Shown here piece after piece: positions 42,416 to 51,361 of a stretch of 64,000 nucleotides of DNA; position 1 is the first letter of the stretch, and each line of letters starts with the position of its first letter. The stretch is from assembly GCA_902363125.1 (NCBI GenBank), contig CABIZD010000011.1, forward strand, positions 5,473-69,472. Direction: 5' to 3'. The notes below the pieces were generated by a model that was not told the DNA's origin, did not search any database, and worked only from the letters and a program-made list of their open reading frames with translations. The position numbers were made by a program, and so were the translations under genes. Source of the stretch: Coriobacteriaceae bacterium. Its GTDB lineage: Bacteria; Actinomycetota; Coriobacteriia; Coriobacteriales; Coriobacteriaceae.

Positions 42416-43759
42416 CTAGTTGGCCATGACGCCTTCGGTCCAAGCCTCAACGTCCTCGATGCGCAGGACGTTGGCGACTTCGGCCACGCAGTCGACGCCG
42501 GCAAGCTCGGCGGCGGCAGCCTGGACGTCCTTCTCGAGCGCGCGGTGCGTCAGGAAGATGACCGAGCAGGCATCGCTGACGCCCGACTTGCCGTCCTCGA
42601 CCTGGTTGATGAGCGAGATCGAGATGTTGTGCTTGGCAAAGATGTCGACCGTCTCGGACAGGGCGCCCACGCGGTCGGCGACCTTCAGGCGCACATAGTA
42701 CTTGGTCTGGAGCTCGTCCATAGGCTTAAAGGCGAGATTGTGACCATAGGGCTCAATCTCGGGCAGCGGAGCCACGCCGCGGCTGATCTGCTCGGAGAGC
42801 GACAGGATATCGCCCACGACGGCGCTCGCGGTGGGGAAGGAGCCTGCGCCGGCACCGTAGAACATGGTTTCGCCCACGGCGTCACCCACCACGTAGACGG
42901 CGTTCATGGCGCCGTTGACCTTGGCGAGCATATGGTCTGCCGGGATGAGCGTGGGATGCACGCGGACGTCGACGCCGGCGTCGGTGTTGCGTGCGATGCC
43001 CAGCAGCTTGATGGTGTAGCCGAGCTCGCGGGCCTGGGCGATGTCCTCGGCGCCGATGGTACGGATACCCTGTTGGTAGACATCGTCGGTGGTCACGCGG
43101 GTGCCAAAGCCGATGGAAGCGAGGATTGCCGTCTTGCTGGCGGCGTCGAAGCCGTCGACGTCGGCGGACGGGTCGGCCTCGGCATAGCCCTTGGCCTGCG
43201 CGTCGGCAAGCACATCGGCGTAATCGGCGCCCTCGGCGTCCATGCGCGACAGGATATAGTTGGTGGTACCGTTGAGAATGCCGGCGATGGTCAGGATCTT
43301 GTTGCCCACCAGGTCGTGCTCGAGCGTGCTCACGATGGGGATGCCACCGCCACAGCTGGCCTCGCACTTAATCTGCACGCCGCACGCGCGCGCCTTCTCG
43401 GCGAGCGTCTCGACATGACGGCCCAGCAGGGCCTTGTTGGCAGAGACGACGTGCTTGCCGTGCTCAAAGGCAGTGGTGAAGATCTCGGTTGCGGGATGCT
43501 CGCCGCCGATCAGCTCGACGACGATATCGACGGCGGGGTCGGTGACGACATCGTGCCAGTCACTCGTAAAGGCCTCGCGCTCAATACCGGCTGCCTCGGC
43601 CTGCTCCCAAGCAAGCGCGCAGGCGCGGGTCAGCTTAAGGTCGATGCCGTAGGCTGCCAGGTACTCATCGTGGTGGCTCTTGATCAGGCGGGCCACGCCG
43701 CCGCCGACGGTTCCCAGACCGATGAGGCCGACGTTCACGGTGCGCAGGGGTTCGCTCAT
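42416..43759 (-). CDS. hom: Homoserine dehydrogenase
   Basis: A 447-residue enzyme that reduces aspartate-semialdehyde to homoserine with NAD(P)H, the branch to threonine and methionine. The cofactor motif is GLIGLGTVGGGVA near residue 11. The active-site region includes ASCGGGIPIVS near 135, AGILNGTTNYILSRM near 157 and the catalytic lysine in DAASKTAI near 206. The C-terminal 80 residues form an ACT domain (VADRVGALSETVDIFAKH near 362), the site for threonine feedback. Normal length. It is transcribed alone from an upstream region shared with the divergent liv locus. Confidence 0.95.
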   Translation of the reverse strand: MSEPLRTVNVGLIGLGTVGGGVARLIKSHHDEYLAAYGIDLKLTRACALAWEQAEAAGIEREAFTSDWHDVVTDPAVDIVVELIGGEHPATEIFTTAFEHGKHVVSANKALLGRHVETLAEKARACGVQIKCEASCGGGIPIVSTLEHDLVGNKILTIAGILNGTTNYILSRMDAEGADYADVLADAQAKGYAEADPSADVDGFDAASKTAILASIGFGTRVTTDDVYQQGIRTIGAEDIAQARELGYTIKLLGIARNTDAGVDVRVHPTLIPADHMLAKVNGAMNAVYVVGDAVGETMFYGAGAGSFPTASAVVGDILSLSEQISRGVAPLPEIEPYGHNLAFKPMDELQTKYYVRLKVADRVGALSETVDIFAKHNISISLINQVEDGKSGVSDACSVIFLTHRALEKDVQAAAAELAGVDCVAEVANVLRIEDVEAWTEGVMAN

Positions 43760-43960
43760 AGATAGCTCCTTCGTGCATCTTATGGATGGATTAACCGCTT
43801 AAAGGTTGAGTGCATTCTAGCGTGAACCGAGGGCGCGTGCTCGCCAGGCAACAGGAGTCGCACAAAACGGCACCCCCGAAACGCTGCGGAAACATTGGAA
43901 ACATGCTCGCTACAAACGAACTTCCGTAACAAACTGTCAACGTTTGCACCATAAGGTTTG

Positions 43961-44364
43961 CCCTGTGCGACTGGGGCATGCAGGCGCTCGTCGGCCCCGT
44001 CACGACCGGTGCTGCCGTCGCCGTCTCGGGTGAGATCGCCGACGATATGCTCATGACCCCGTTTTCCGCCGACGATGAGAAGAATGCCGACTTCGTCAAG
44101 GCCTATAAGGATGCCTACGACGAGACGCCTAACCAGTTTGCCGCCGACGCCTACGATTGCGTCCACGCCATCGCCGAGGCTATCGATAAGGTGGGCATCG
44201 ACATTACGGCTGACGGTGCCGACATCGCCGGCGACCTTGCCAAGGCCATGCGCAAGATCAAGATCGAGGGCCTGACGGGCGAGCTGACGTGGAACGACGA
44301 GGGCCAAGTCGAAAAGCCCGCTACGGCCTATGTGATTCAGGACGGCAAGTACATCGCCGCCTAA
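43961..44364 (+). pseudogene. Gutted livJ copy (branched-chain substrate-binding protein remnant)
   Basis: The frame 43978-44364 encodes a 128-residue piece that matches the downstream LivJ over two separated segments: DWGMQALVGPVTTGAAVAV aligns near LivJ residue 109, then MLMTPFSADDEKNADFVKAYK joins directly to the C-terminal part near residue 288. The signal peptide, the first 108 residues and about 155 central residues are missing, so both the 5' end and the lobe linker are gone. Nucleotide homology starts at about 43961. No ribosome site precedes the first ATG. The open frame in the retained parts suggests a recent deletion. It is most likely a dead tandem duplicate. Confidence 0.8.
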
Positions 44365-44517
44365 GTGCATATAACGAGACCGGTGGGGCCGTTTTATGCA
44401 AGGCAAGGACGCCTGTAACAGAACGGAAACATTACTTTCACACAATAAAGTGGCTAAACTGCATAAACCGACAGGAATACGCAGAATTATGGATAAATGG
44501 GCAAAACAAAAGAAAAG

Positions 44518-44545
44518 TTGAAATAATCGCCACTTTCCTTAACTA
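44518..44545 (+). promoter_or_regulatory. Possible liv operon promoter
   Basis: TTGAAA (44518-44523) and TAACTA (44540-44545) are spaced by 16 bases in an AT-rich stretch about 90 bases before livJ. Two small hairpins follow, GCCGAACACGGC and GTCGGGTaaccgaAACCCGAC, and could form a leader. Assigned by eye only. Confidence 0.3.
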
Positions 44546-44633
44546 AAGCGTCTAGTATTTTGCGAACGCCGAACACGGCGAAGGATGGCCTGTCGGGTAA
44601 CCGAAACCCGACGAGATTTGAGAGGAGAGCCGC

Positions 44634-45821
44634 ATGTCGAGCCTCACCGGTAAGTCATTGAACCCTGTTATGAATCGCAGGAGCGTTATCGCGAGCGCAG
44701 CAGGTCTGGGGGCGATGTCCATTCTAGCTGGCTGCTCCTCCAACGGCGGCGACAGCGGTTCCGCTTCGAGCGACGCTTCGTTTAAGATCGGTACCATCGG
44801 CCCGCTGACCGGCGCCAACGCGTCCTACGGCAAGTCCGTTACCCAGGGTGTCGAGCTTGGCTGCAAGGATTTCTCGACCAAGGAGCTGCCGCTTGCCAGC
44901 AAGGCCGAGGATGACCAGGCCGACGGCGAGAAGGCCGTCAACGCCTTCAACACCCTGCTCGACTGGGGCATGCAGGCCCTCGTCGGCCCGACCACCACGG
45001 GTGCGTCGGTTGCCGTTGCCGCCGAGTGCGGTAACGACCCCAAGACGTTCATGATCACCCCGTCCGCGTCCTCCGAGGACGTCACCGACGGCAAGGATTG
45101 CGTCTTCCAGGTTTGCTTCACCGACCCCAACCAGGGTGTCAACGCTGCCAAGTTCCTGGCGCAGAAGTATGCGGACGAGAAGTTCGTGCTGTTCTATAAC
45201 TCCGGCGACGCCTATTCTTCGGGCATCGCAGATTCCTTTAAGGCCCAGGCCGCTGAGTCCAAGCTCGAGATTGTTGACGAGGAGACCTTTAAGGACGACT
45301 CCGCCACGAGCTTTACCAACCAGCTGACCAAGGCCAAGCAGGCCGGCGCCACCATGATCTTTGCGCCGATCTACTACACGCCGGCGTCCGTCCTGCTCAA
45401 GAACGCCAAGGACATGGGCTACGACGTCAAGATGATGGGCTGCGACGGCATGGACGGCATCCTGGGCGTTGAGGGCTTCGATACCTCTCTTGCCGAGGGC
45501 CTGCTGCTCATGACCCCGTTCTCCGCCGACGACGAGAAGAACGCCGACTTCGTTAACGCTTACAAGGATAAGTACGGCGATACCCCCGACCAGTTTGCCG
45601 CCGACGCCTACGACGGCGTGCACGCGGTGGCCGAGGCCGTCAAGGAGGCCGGTCTTGGTGTCGACGCCGATCCGACCGAGGCCGCCGAGAAGCTGTCCAA
45701 GGCTATGCTCAAGATTACCGTTGACGGTCTGACCGGCAAGCTCACCTGGAACGATAAGGGCCAGGTCCAGAAGGAGCCCACGGCGTACGTCATCACCGAC
45801 GGCAAGTACGTACAGGCCTAA
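44634..45821 (+). CDS. livJ: Branched-chain amino acid ABC transporter, substrate-binding lipoprotein
   Basis: A 395-residue periplasmic-binding-type lipoprotein. The lipobox is LAGC with the acylated Cys at residue 34, preceded by an arginine pair and a hydrophobic stretch. The mature part has the type I periplasmic-binding layout with FKIGTIGPLTGANASYGKS near 49 and QALVGPTTTGASVAVAAE near 112. The C-terminal segment GLTGKLTWNDKGQVQKEP is typical. The ATG follows GAGAGGAGAGCCGC. It is the first gene of a five-gene operon and captures the substrate, probably Leu/Ile/Val though amides or urea are transported by close relatives. Confidence 0.9.
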   Translation: MSSLTGKSLNPVMNRRSVIASAAGLGAMSILAGCSSNGGDSGSASSDASFKIGTIGPLTGANASYGKSVTQGVELGCKDFSTKELPLASKAEDDQADGEKAVNAFNTLLDWGMQALVGPTTTGASVAVAAECGNDPKTFMITPSASSEDVTDGKDCVFQVCFTDPNQGVNAAKFLAQKYADEKFVLFYNSGDAYSSGIADSFKAQAAESKLEIVDEETFKDDSATSFTNQLTKAKQAGATMIFAPIYYTPASVLLKNAKDMGYDVKMMGCDGMDGILGVEGFDTSLAEGLLLMTPFSADDEKNADFVNAYKDKYGDTPDQFAADAYDGVHAVAEAVKEAGLGVDADPTEAAEKLSKAMLKITVDGLTGKLTWNDKGQVQKEPTAYVITDGKYVQA

Positions 45822-45852
45822 TTGGCCGCCTTACATAGAGCGGTTTTGATCC

Positions 45853-45884
45853 CAAGCAGGGGAGGTTTTGGCCTTCCCTGCTTG
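45853..45884 (+). terminator. Intercistronic hairpin after livJ
   Basis: CAAGCAGGGGAGG (45853-45865) pairs with CCTTCCCTGCTTG (45872-45884) with one mismatch. It lies between livJ and livH, a position often used to raise binding-protein mRNA relative to the transporter. A second small palindrome, AGGGAC/GTCCCT at 45895-45914, follows. Confidence 0.6.
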
Positions 45885-45960
45885 CTTGGTATCTAGGGAC
45901 AGTGTAACGTCCCTGTTTCATACATTAACTGGAAACCTATTCGAAAGGGGGATGTGGAAC

Positions 45961-46842
45961 ATGACGGTCTTTATCCAATACCTGGTCAACGGCCTGTCCA
46001 TGGGCAGCGTCTACGCCATCATCGCGTTGGGCTACACCATGGTTTACGGTATCGCCAAGATGCTCAACTTCGCTCACGGCGACGTCATCATGGTCGGTGC
46101 CTATGTCTCGTTCTGCGCCACGTCGTATCTCGGCCTCCCGGGCTGGGCATCTGTAGTTCTCTCTTGTGTGGTCTGCACGGTTCTCGGTGTTCTCATTGAG
46201 GGTCTGGCCTATAAGCCGCTGCGCCAAGCGGGCCCGTTGGCCGTTCTGATCACGGCCATCGGCGTGTCTTACTTCCTGCAGAACGCCGCGCAGCTTCTGT
46301 GGGGCGCCACGCCCAAGAACTTCACTTCGCTCGTCACCTTCCCGGTGCCGGAGTTCTTGGCCAAGTTTAACGTAAGCGCCGTCTCGCTCGTCACCATCGT
46401 CGCCTGCCTGGTTATCATGGCCGGCCTGATGTTCTTTACAGGTAAGACCAAGATGGGCAAGGCCATGCGCGCCGTGTCCGAGGATAAGGCCGCCGCTCAG
46501 CTCATGGGCATCAACGTCAACCGCACCATCTCGATGACGTTCGCCATCGGCTCCGCCCTCGCTGCCATCGCCGGCGTGCTCCTGTGCTCCTACTCGCCGG
46601 TCCTGCAGCCCACCACGGGCGCCATGCCTGGCATCAAGGCCTTCGACGCTGCCGTTTTCGGCGGCATCGGCTCCATCCCCGGCGCCTTTGTCGGCGGCAT
46701 TCTCATCGGCATCATCGAGGCGATGGCGCAGGCTTACATTTCCACGAGCCTTGCCAACTCCATCGTCTTTGGTGTTTTGATCATCGTCCTGCTCGTCAAG
46801 CCTGCCGGCCTCTTGGGCAAGTACGTCCCCGAGAAGGTGTAG
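45961..46842 (+). CDS. livH: Branched-chain amino acid ABC transporter permease LivH
   Basis: A 293-residue permease with about eight membrane helices. The ATG at 45961 is placed eight bases after GAAAGGGGG; a longer in-frame extension lacks membrane-like sequence. LivH segments are LVNGLSMGSVYAIIALGYTM near residue 7, ILNFAHGD-like KMLNFAHGD near 35, and the ABC-contact loop EDKAAAQLMGINVN near 175. It forms the transmembrane channel with LivM. Confidence 0.93.
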   Translation: MTVFIQYLVNGLSMGSVYAIIALGYTMVYGIAKMLNFAHGDVIMVGAYVSFCATSYLGLPGWASVVLSCVVCTVLGVLIEGLAYKPLRQAGPLAVLITAIGVSYFLQNAAQLLWGATPKNFTSLVTFPVPEFLAKFNVSAVSLVTIVACLVIMAGLMFFTGKTKMGKAMRAVSEDKAAAQLMGINVNRTISMTFAIGSALAAIAGVLLCSYSPVLQPTTGAMPGIKAFDAAVFGGIGSIPGAFVGGILIGIIEAMAQAYISTSLANSIVFGVLIIVLLVKPAGLLGKYVPEKV

Positions 46843-46851
46843 GTGAGCGTT

Positions 46852-47931
46852 ATGAAGTTTCTTAAAGACAAACAGACGCGTCACGACTTTGTCACGTACG
46901 CCATGTGCGTTGTGGCGTTCGCCATCGTGTTCTTTATGCAGTCCAACCACATGATCCCGCGCATGATCGCCGGTCAGCTGGTTCCCATCACAGCCTATAT
47001 CGTCATGGCCATCTCCCTTAACCTCGTCGTCGGCATCGCGGGCGACTTGTCGCTGGGCCACGCGGGCTTTATGAGCGTCGGCGCCTATACGGGCATCGTC
47101 ACTGCCGTCGCGCTGGAGAGCACCGTTCCGTCTGATCCGATGCGTCTGATCATCAGCATTGTGGTCGGCGCTATCGCCGCTGCCATCTTGGGCTTCTTGA
47201 TCGGCATCCCGGTCCTGCGCCTGAGCGGCGACTATCTGGCCATCGTGACCCTGGCTTTTGGCGAGATTATCAAAGAGGTCGTCACCTGCCTCATTGTGGG
47301 CGTCGATTCCCGCGGCCTGCATGTGATCTTTAACATCACGGGTAACTCCACGATCGACGACCTGCACCTGCTCGAGGACGGCACCGCCATCATCAAGGGC
47401 GCGCAGGGTGCATCGGGCGTGTCGACCTATTCGACCTTCCTTGCCGGCGCAATCCTGGTTATGGTCGCGCTCGTGATTGTGCTCAACCTGGTTCGCAGCC
47501 GTACCGGTCGTGCCATTATTGCCGTGCGCGACAACAAGATCGCTGCCGAGTCTGTGGGCATCTCCGTCACCCAGTACCGCATGATCGCCTTCGTGGTTTC
47601 CGCTGCCCTCGCCGGTGCTGCCGGAGCTCTGTTCGGCGGTAACTTCTCGCAGCTTTCCGCCACTAAGTTCGACTTCAATACGTCCATTCTCATTCTGGTG
47701 TTCGTGGTCCTGGGCGGCCTGGGCAACATGCGCGGCTCCGTTATCGCCGCGGCGCTGCTCACGGTGCTCCCCGAGCTGCTCCGTCAGTTTTCGGACTACC
47801 GCATGCTCATCTACGCCATCGTGTTGATTCTGGTCATGGTCTTTACCAACAACCCACAGCTCAAGGCGTTCTTCGCACGCATTAAGGATCGCTTTGCTTC
47901 CAAGAAGGAGGTGGCAGCCGATGCCCAGTAA
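46852..47931 (+). CDS. livM: Branched-chain amino acid ABC transporter permease LivM
   Basis: A 359-residue permease with about nine membrane helices. Starts at GTG 46843 or ATG 46852 are possible; the ATG has TAGGTGAG at good distance. LivM signatures are LNLVVGIAGDLSLGHAGFMSVGAY near residue 55 and the ABC-contact region VRDNKIAAESVGISVTQY near 222. It overlaps the livG start by 11 bases. Together with LivH it forms the membrane channel. Confidence 0.92.
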   Translation: MKFLKDKQTRHDFVTYAMCVVAFAIVFFMQSNHMIPRMIAGQLVPITAYIVMAISLNLVVGIAGDLSLGHAGFMSVGAYTGIVTAVALESTVPSDPMRLIISIVVGAIAAAILGFLIGIPVLRLSGDYLAIVTLAFGEIIKEVVTCLIVGVDSRGLHVIFNITGNSTIDDLHLLEDGTAIIKGAQGASGVSTYSTFLAGAILVMVALVIVLNLVRSRTGRAIIAVRDNKIAAESVGISVTQYRMIAFVVSAALAGAAGALFGGNFSQLSATKFDFNTSILILVFVVLGGLGNMRGSVIAAALLTVLPELLRQFSDYRMLIYAIVLILVMVFTNNPQLKAFFARIKDRFASKKEVAADAQ

Positions 47932-48781
47932 GTTTGAGTTCAACAAGGGCAAGATGGTCCCGTATCCTTCTGGCGCCATCGTTCCCGACCGCGACCTGGG
48001 CCAGCGCCCGGCGCTCGAGTGCATTCACCTGGGCATTGAATTCGGCGGCCTTAAGGCGGTCGACGACTTTAGCCTAACCATCGGCAAGACCGAGATTGCC
48101 GGTCTCATCGGCCCCAACGGTGCCGGCAAGACCACGGTCTTCAACCTGCTCACCAAGGTGTACCAGCCTACGCACGGCACCATCCTGCTCGACGGTGAGG
48201 ACACTTCGGGCAAGTCGGTCTACCAGGTCAACCGCATGGGTATTGCCCGTACGTTCCAGAACATTCGCCTGTTCAACACCATGACGGTGGAGGACAACGT
48301 TAAGGTCGGCCTGCACAACCAGGAGCGCTACTCCGGCTTTGAGGGCGTGCTGCGCCTGCCGACGTATTGGAAGCACGAGAAGGCCGCCCACGAGCGCGCC
48401 ATGGAGCTGCTGTCCATCTTTGATATGGAACATCTGGCAAACGAGCAGGCCGGATCGTTGCCTTACGGCGCTCAGCGTCGTTTGGAGATCGTCCGCGCGC
48501 TTGCCACCAACCCCAAGCTACTGCTGCTCGACGAGCCTGCCGCCGGCATGAACCCGTCCGAGACCGCGGAGCTCATGGAGAACATCGTCAAGATTCGCGA
48601 CACCTTTGGCATTGCCATCATGCTTATCGAGCATGATATGTCGCTCGTTATGAACATCTGCGAGGGCATCTGCGTGCTTAACTTTGGCAAGGTTATCGCC
48701 AAGGGCACGGCAGAGGAAATCCAGAACAACGACGCCGTTATCGAGGCGTATCTGGGTAAGCAGGATAAGGGGGAGAACTAA
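47921..48781 (+). CDS. livG: Branched-chain amino acid ABC transporter ATP-binding protein LivG
   Basis: A 286-residue ATPase of the LivG type. The ATG at 47921 follows GAAGGAGGTGGCAGCCG inside livM. Walker A is GPNGAGKTT near residue 65, the signature is LPYGAQRRLE near 182 (a variant of LSGGQ with Y and A in place of S and G), and Walker B is LLLLDEPAAGMNP near 203. The N-terminal extension of about 25 residues is longer than in E. coli LivG. It works as a dimer with LivF. Confidence 0.93.
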   Translation: MPSKFEFNKGKMVPYPSGAIVPDRDLGQRPALECIHLGIEFGGLKAVDDFSLTIGKTEIAGLIGPNGAGKTTVFNLLTKVYQPTHGTILLDGEDTSGKSVYQVNRMGIARTFQNIRLFNTMTVEDNVKVGLHNQERYSGFEGVLRLPTYWKHEKAAHERAMELLSIFDMEHLANEQAGSLPYGAQRRLEIVRALATNPKLLLLDEPAAGMNPSETAELMENIVKIRDTFGIAIMLIEHDMSLVMNICEGICVLNFGKVIAKGTAEEIQNNDAVIEAYLGKQDKGEN

Positions 48782-49495
48782 ATGGCAGAGCCGATGCTTT
48801 CCGTCTACAACATCAACGTCTGGTACGGCGCCATCCACGCCATCAAGGACATCTCCTTTAACGTTAACGAGGGCGAGATCGTGGCCTTGATTGGTGCCAA
48901 CGGTGCCGGCAAGTCCACAACGCTCAAGACCATCTCGGGCCTGCTGCGCTCCAAGACCGGCTCCATCAAGTTTATGGGCGAGGACATTACCCATACGCCC
49001 GCCGACAAGCTGGTTGGTAAGGGCCTGGCTCAGGTTCCCGAGGGTCGTCGCGCCTTTTTGCAGATGACGGTTGAGGAGAACCTGGAGATGGGCGCCTACA
49101 CGCAGCCCAAGTCCACGGTGGCTCCGGGCCTCGAGCGCGTCTACGAGCAGTTCCCGCGCCTGAAAGAACGCCGTCGCCAGGTCGCCGGCACCCTTTCGGG
49201 CGGTGAGCAGCAGATGCTTGTTATGGGGCGCGCTCTTATGAGTAACCCCAAACTGCTTATGCTCGACGAGCCTTCCATGGGTCTGGCGCCGATTCTGATT
49301 GAGCAGATCTTCCAGATTGTCGAGGACCTGCACAAGGCCGGCACCACGGTGCTTCTGGTCGAGCAAAACGCACAGATGGCTCTTTCCATCGCCACACGCG
49401 GCTACGTGCTCGAGACCGGCAAGATCACCATGACCGGCACGGGCCAAGAACTCCTGCACGACGATAACGTCCGCAAGGCCTATCTGGGTGGCTAG
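48782..49495 (+). CDS. livF: Branched-chain amino acid ABC transporter ATP-binding protein LivF
   Basis: A 237-residue ATPase. Walker A is GANGAGKST near residue 38, the signature is LSGGEQQML near 138, and Walker B is LMLDEPSMGLAP near 160. The gene begins on the base after the livG stop. LivF pairs with LivG to drive transport. It is the last gene of the operon and is followed by four palindromes. Confidence 0.93.
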   Translation: MAEPMLSVYNINVWYGAIHAIKDISFNVNEGEIVALIGANGAGKSTTLKTISGLLRSKTGSIKFMGEDITHTPADKLVGKGLAQVPEGRRAFLQMTVEENLEMGAYTQPKSTVAPGLERVYEQFPRLKERRRQVAGTLSGGEQQMLVMGRALMSNPKLLMLDEPSMGLAPILIEQIFQIVEDLHKAGTTVLLVEQNAQMALSIATRGYVLETGKITMTGTGQELLHDDNVRKAYLGG

Positions 49496-49497
49496 GA

Positions 49498-49526
49498 GGT
49501 TCCGCCGTTCTACCGAACGGCGGACC
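49498..49526 (+). terminator. Hairpin directly after livF
   Basis: GGTTCCGCCGTTC pairs with GAACGGCGGACC with one bulged base, two bases after the livF stop. There is no T run, so it may be a stability hairpin or only part of the termination signal. Confidence 0.55.
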
Positions 49527-49538
49527 AGTCGACGCTGC

Positions 49539-49638
49539 GCGGGCACCAGAGCGACAACTTGTCATTCAAAGAGGGCGGCATGACCAGAAGGTCTATGCCG
49601 TCCTCTTTTCATGCCAATTTGTTCGCTCTGGTGCCCGC
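49539..49638. repeat. 100-bp nested palindrome with inner terminator
   Basis: Outer arms GCGGGCACCAGAGCGA and TCGCTCTGGTGCCCGC are perfectly complementary. Inside, GAGGGCGGCATGACC (49571-49585) pairs with GGTCTATGCCGTCCTC (49590-49605), followed by TTTT. The inner hairpin looks like the real terminator of the liv operon; the outer arms are an additional 16-bp inverted repeat. Confidence 0.7.
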
Positions 49639-49683
49639 TCGCTGTCCGTCGTCTGCCTGCGGCGTTACTTTGGTCTGATACTT

Positions 49684-49722
49684 GGGGGTAGTCGTTTAAG
49701 AACGTCCCCAATGACTACCCCC
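49684..49722. repeat. REP-like palindrome
   Basis: GGGGGTAGTC (49684-49693) pairs with GACTACCCCC (49713-49722); the loop contains ACGTCCCC. The core GGGGACGT is related in style to the GGGGACAGG core of the hairpins at 4631 and 18743. Confidence 0.6.
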
Positions 49723-49725
49723 TTT

Positions 49726-49794
49726 AAGTTGCGGTGGAATAGGGACTAAATGGGAGTCTCAGAGGCCAAAACAGTCCCTATTCCACCGCAACTT
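49726..49794. repeat. Perfect 22-bp inverted repeat
   Basis: AAGTTGCGGTGGAATAGGGA plus CT at 49726-49747 is repeated exactly as its complement at 49773-49794, around a 25-base loop. It starts three bases after the previous palindrome and lies just before cutC. The long perfect stem indicates a recent or selected structure rather than a decayed one. Confidence 0.75.
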
Positions 49795-49852
49795 CATGGG
49801 GATGTGTGACAATGCCCGTCGGAAAACATCTGCTGTCTTTGGGGGTCTATCT

Positions 49853-50530
49853 ATGGTGTACGAGTTTTGTGCCGAGAACTTTGAGCGGGTGCCGGCGGCT
49901 ATCGATGCCGGTGCAAGGCGTATCGAGCTGTGCGACAACCTTGCCGTTGGTGGCACCACGCCCTCGGCCGGCGTTATCAGCGCTACGACCAACTATGTCC
50001 ACGAGCACGATGCACGGGTGATGTGCATGATTCGTCCGCGTGGCGGCGACTTTCACTACAACCAGGATGAGCTGCGCATGATGGAGATGGACTTGGGCCT
50101 TGCCGTGAGTGCGGGCGTTGACGGCTTGGTCTTTGGCTGCTGCAAACCCTGCGCTGGCGGATGGGCGCTCGACGAACTTACGCTTGGCGCCCTCGTGATG
50201 GCTGCGGGCTGCGCGACCGAGGAATGTAAGCGTGATCCCATCGACATCACCTTCCACATGTCATTTGACCAGCTCTCGCCCGAGGCTCAGCTCGATGCGA
50301 TTGATACACTTGCCGACTGCGGCGTTACGCGCATCCTCACGCATGGCGGCGCTGCCGGTACGTCGATCGAGGATAATTTCGATTACCTGGCTCGTTTAAT
50401 CGAGTATGCGGGCGATCGTTTGACCATCCTTCCCGGCGGCGGCATCACTACGGCAAATCGCGACGCGGTCGCGGCGGCGCTAGGCGTCTCCGAGCTCCAT
50501 GGCACCAAGATCGTGCCGCTGGAGGTATAA
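49853..50530 (+). CDS. cutC: CutC family protein
   Basis: A 225-residue TIM-barrel protein. The ATG at 49853 follows GGGGGTCTATCT; an upstream in-frame codon at 49796 lies against the preceding palindrome. CutC signatures are YEFCAENFERVPAAIDAGARRIELC at the N-terminus, VMCMIRPRGGDFHY near 58, and DQLSPEAQLDAIDTL near 139. CutC was linked to copper homeostasis, although the evidence in E. coli is disputed and a metal-binding or metabolic role is possible. The DUF4931 gene begins four bases after the stop. Confidence 0.88.
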   Translation: MVYEFCAENFERVPAAIDAGARRIELCDNLAVGGTTPSAGVISATTNYVHEHDARVMCMIRPRGGDFHYNQDELRMMEMDLGLAVSAGVDGLVFGCCKPCAGGWALDELTLGALVMAAGCATEECKRDPIDITFHMSFDQLSPEAQLDAIDTLADCGVTRILTHGGAAGTSIEDNFDYLARLIEYAGDRLTILPGGGITTANRDAVAAALGVSELHGTKIVPLEV

Positions 50531-50533
50531 CCC

Positions 50534-51334
50534 GTGGCGCTGGTATTTGACGTTCAGCAGGCGAGCGGTAAGCCCGACGATAATCATCGCCCTGGCACCG
50601 CGTGCCCCTTTTGCGACACGGAGGGACTTGCCAACATCATCCAGCGCGATGGTGACTGTATCTGGCTCGAGAATAAGTTCAAGACCTTGCGGGCCACACG
50701 TCAGACCGTATTGATCGAGTCTGCCAATCACGACGCCGACCTGGTGACCTATGAACCGGATGAGCTGCATCATGTGATGCGGTTTGCCCTGGGCTGTTGG
50801 CAGCAGATGATCGATTCCCAACAGTACCGCAGTGTGCTCATGTACAAGAACAAGGGCCCACTTTCGGGCGGCAGTCTGGTCCATCCGCACATGCAGATTG
50901 TGGGTTTGGAGCAGGAAGACGGCTATGCTTCGCTGACTTCTGCCAATTTCGAAGGCATCAATGTCTGGCGACAGGGGAGAATCGCGGTCAACATCTCAAC
51001 CGAACCGATCATGGGGTTCTTTGAGATCAACGTTTCAGCCCCGCAGGGAATCGCCGCCAGCGATGACACGAGAGACCAAGCCGAGGCGGATCTCTTCGCC
51101 GATGCAATCCAGGTAGCTCTGCGCTATATCTTGCACGAGCACCATGGCGGTCGTGCAGAGTCGTACAACCTGTTCTTCTATCACATGAGCGGCCGGACCA
51201 TTGCCAAGGCGCTTCCACGTTGGGTGGTTTCACCCTACTTTGTCGGGTATCGGCTGGCTCAGGTCAATGCTGAGACCACGCTCGATGTCGATGCGGAGCG
51301 ACTCCGCGCACATCTGGAGGCGCTCACATCGTAA
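50534..51334 (+). CDS. DUF4931 HIT-like nucleotidyltransferase/hydrolase
   Basis: A 266-residue protein starting at a GTG behind GGAGGTATAACCC. It resembles GalT and HIT proteins: a CPFCD zinc-type pair near residue 24 and the active-site stretch SLVHPHMQIVGL near 114 with the H-x-H-x-Q triad of GalT-type nucleotidyltransferases. The family DUF4931 has no assigned substrate. The four-base gap to cutC suggests translational coupling. A second CxxC partner as in GalT zinc sites is not apparent. Confidence 0.78.
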   Translation: MALVFDVQQASGKPDDNHRPGTACPFCDTEGLANIIQRDGDCIWLENKFKTLRATRQTVLIESANHDADLVTYEPDELHHVMRFALGCWQQMIDSQQYRSVLMYKNKGPLSGGSLVHPHMQIVGLEQEDGYASLTSANFEGINVWRQGRIAVNISTEPIMGFFEINVSAPQGIAASDDTRDQAEADLFADAIQVALRYILHEHHGGRAESYNLFFYHMSGRTIAKALPRWVVSPYFVGYRLAQVNAETTLDVDAERLRAHLEALTS

Positions 51335-51361
51335 AGTGAGCGCCCGCACACTGCGGACGGT

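Noticed and set aside
45937..48024. A 695-codon minus-strand frame across livH, livM and part of livG
   Set aside because: Opposite three well-conserved transporter genes; His/Asp/Gly-rich nonsense composition typical of antisense frames.
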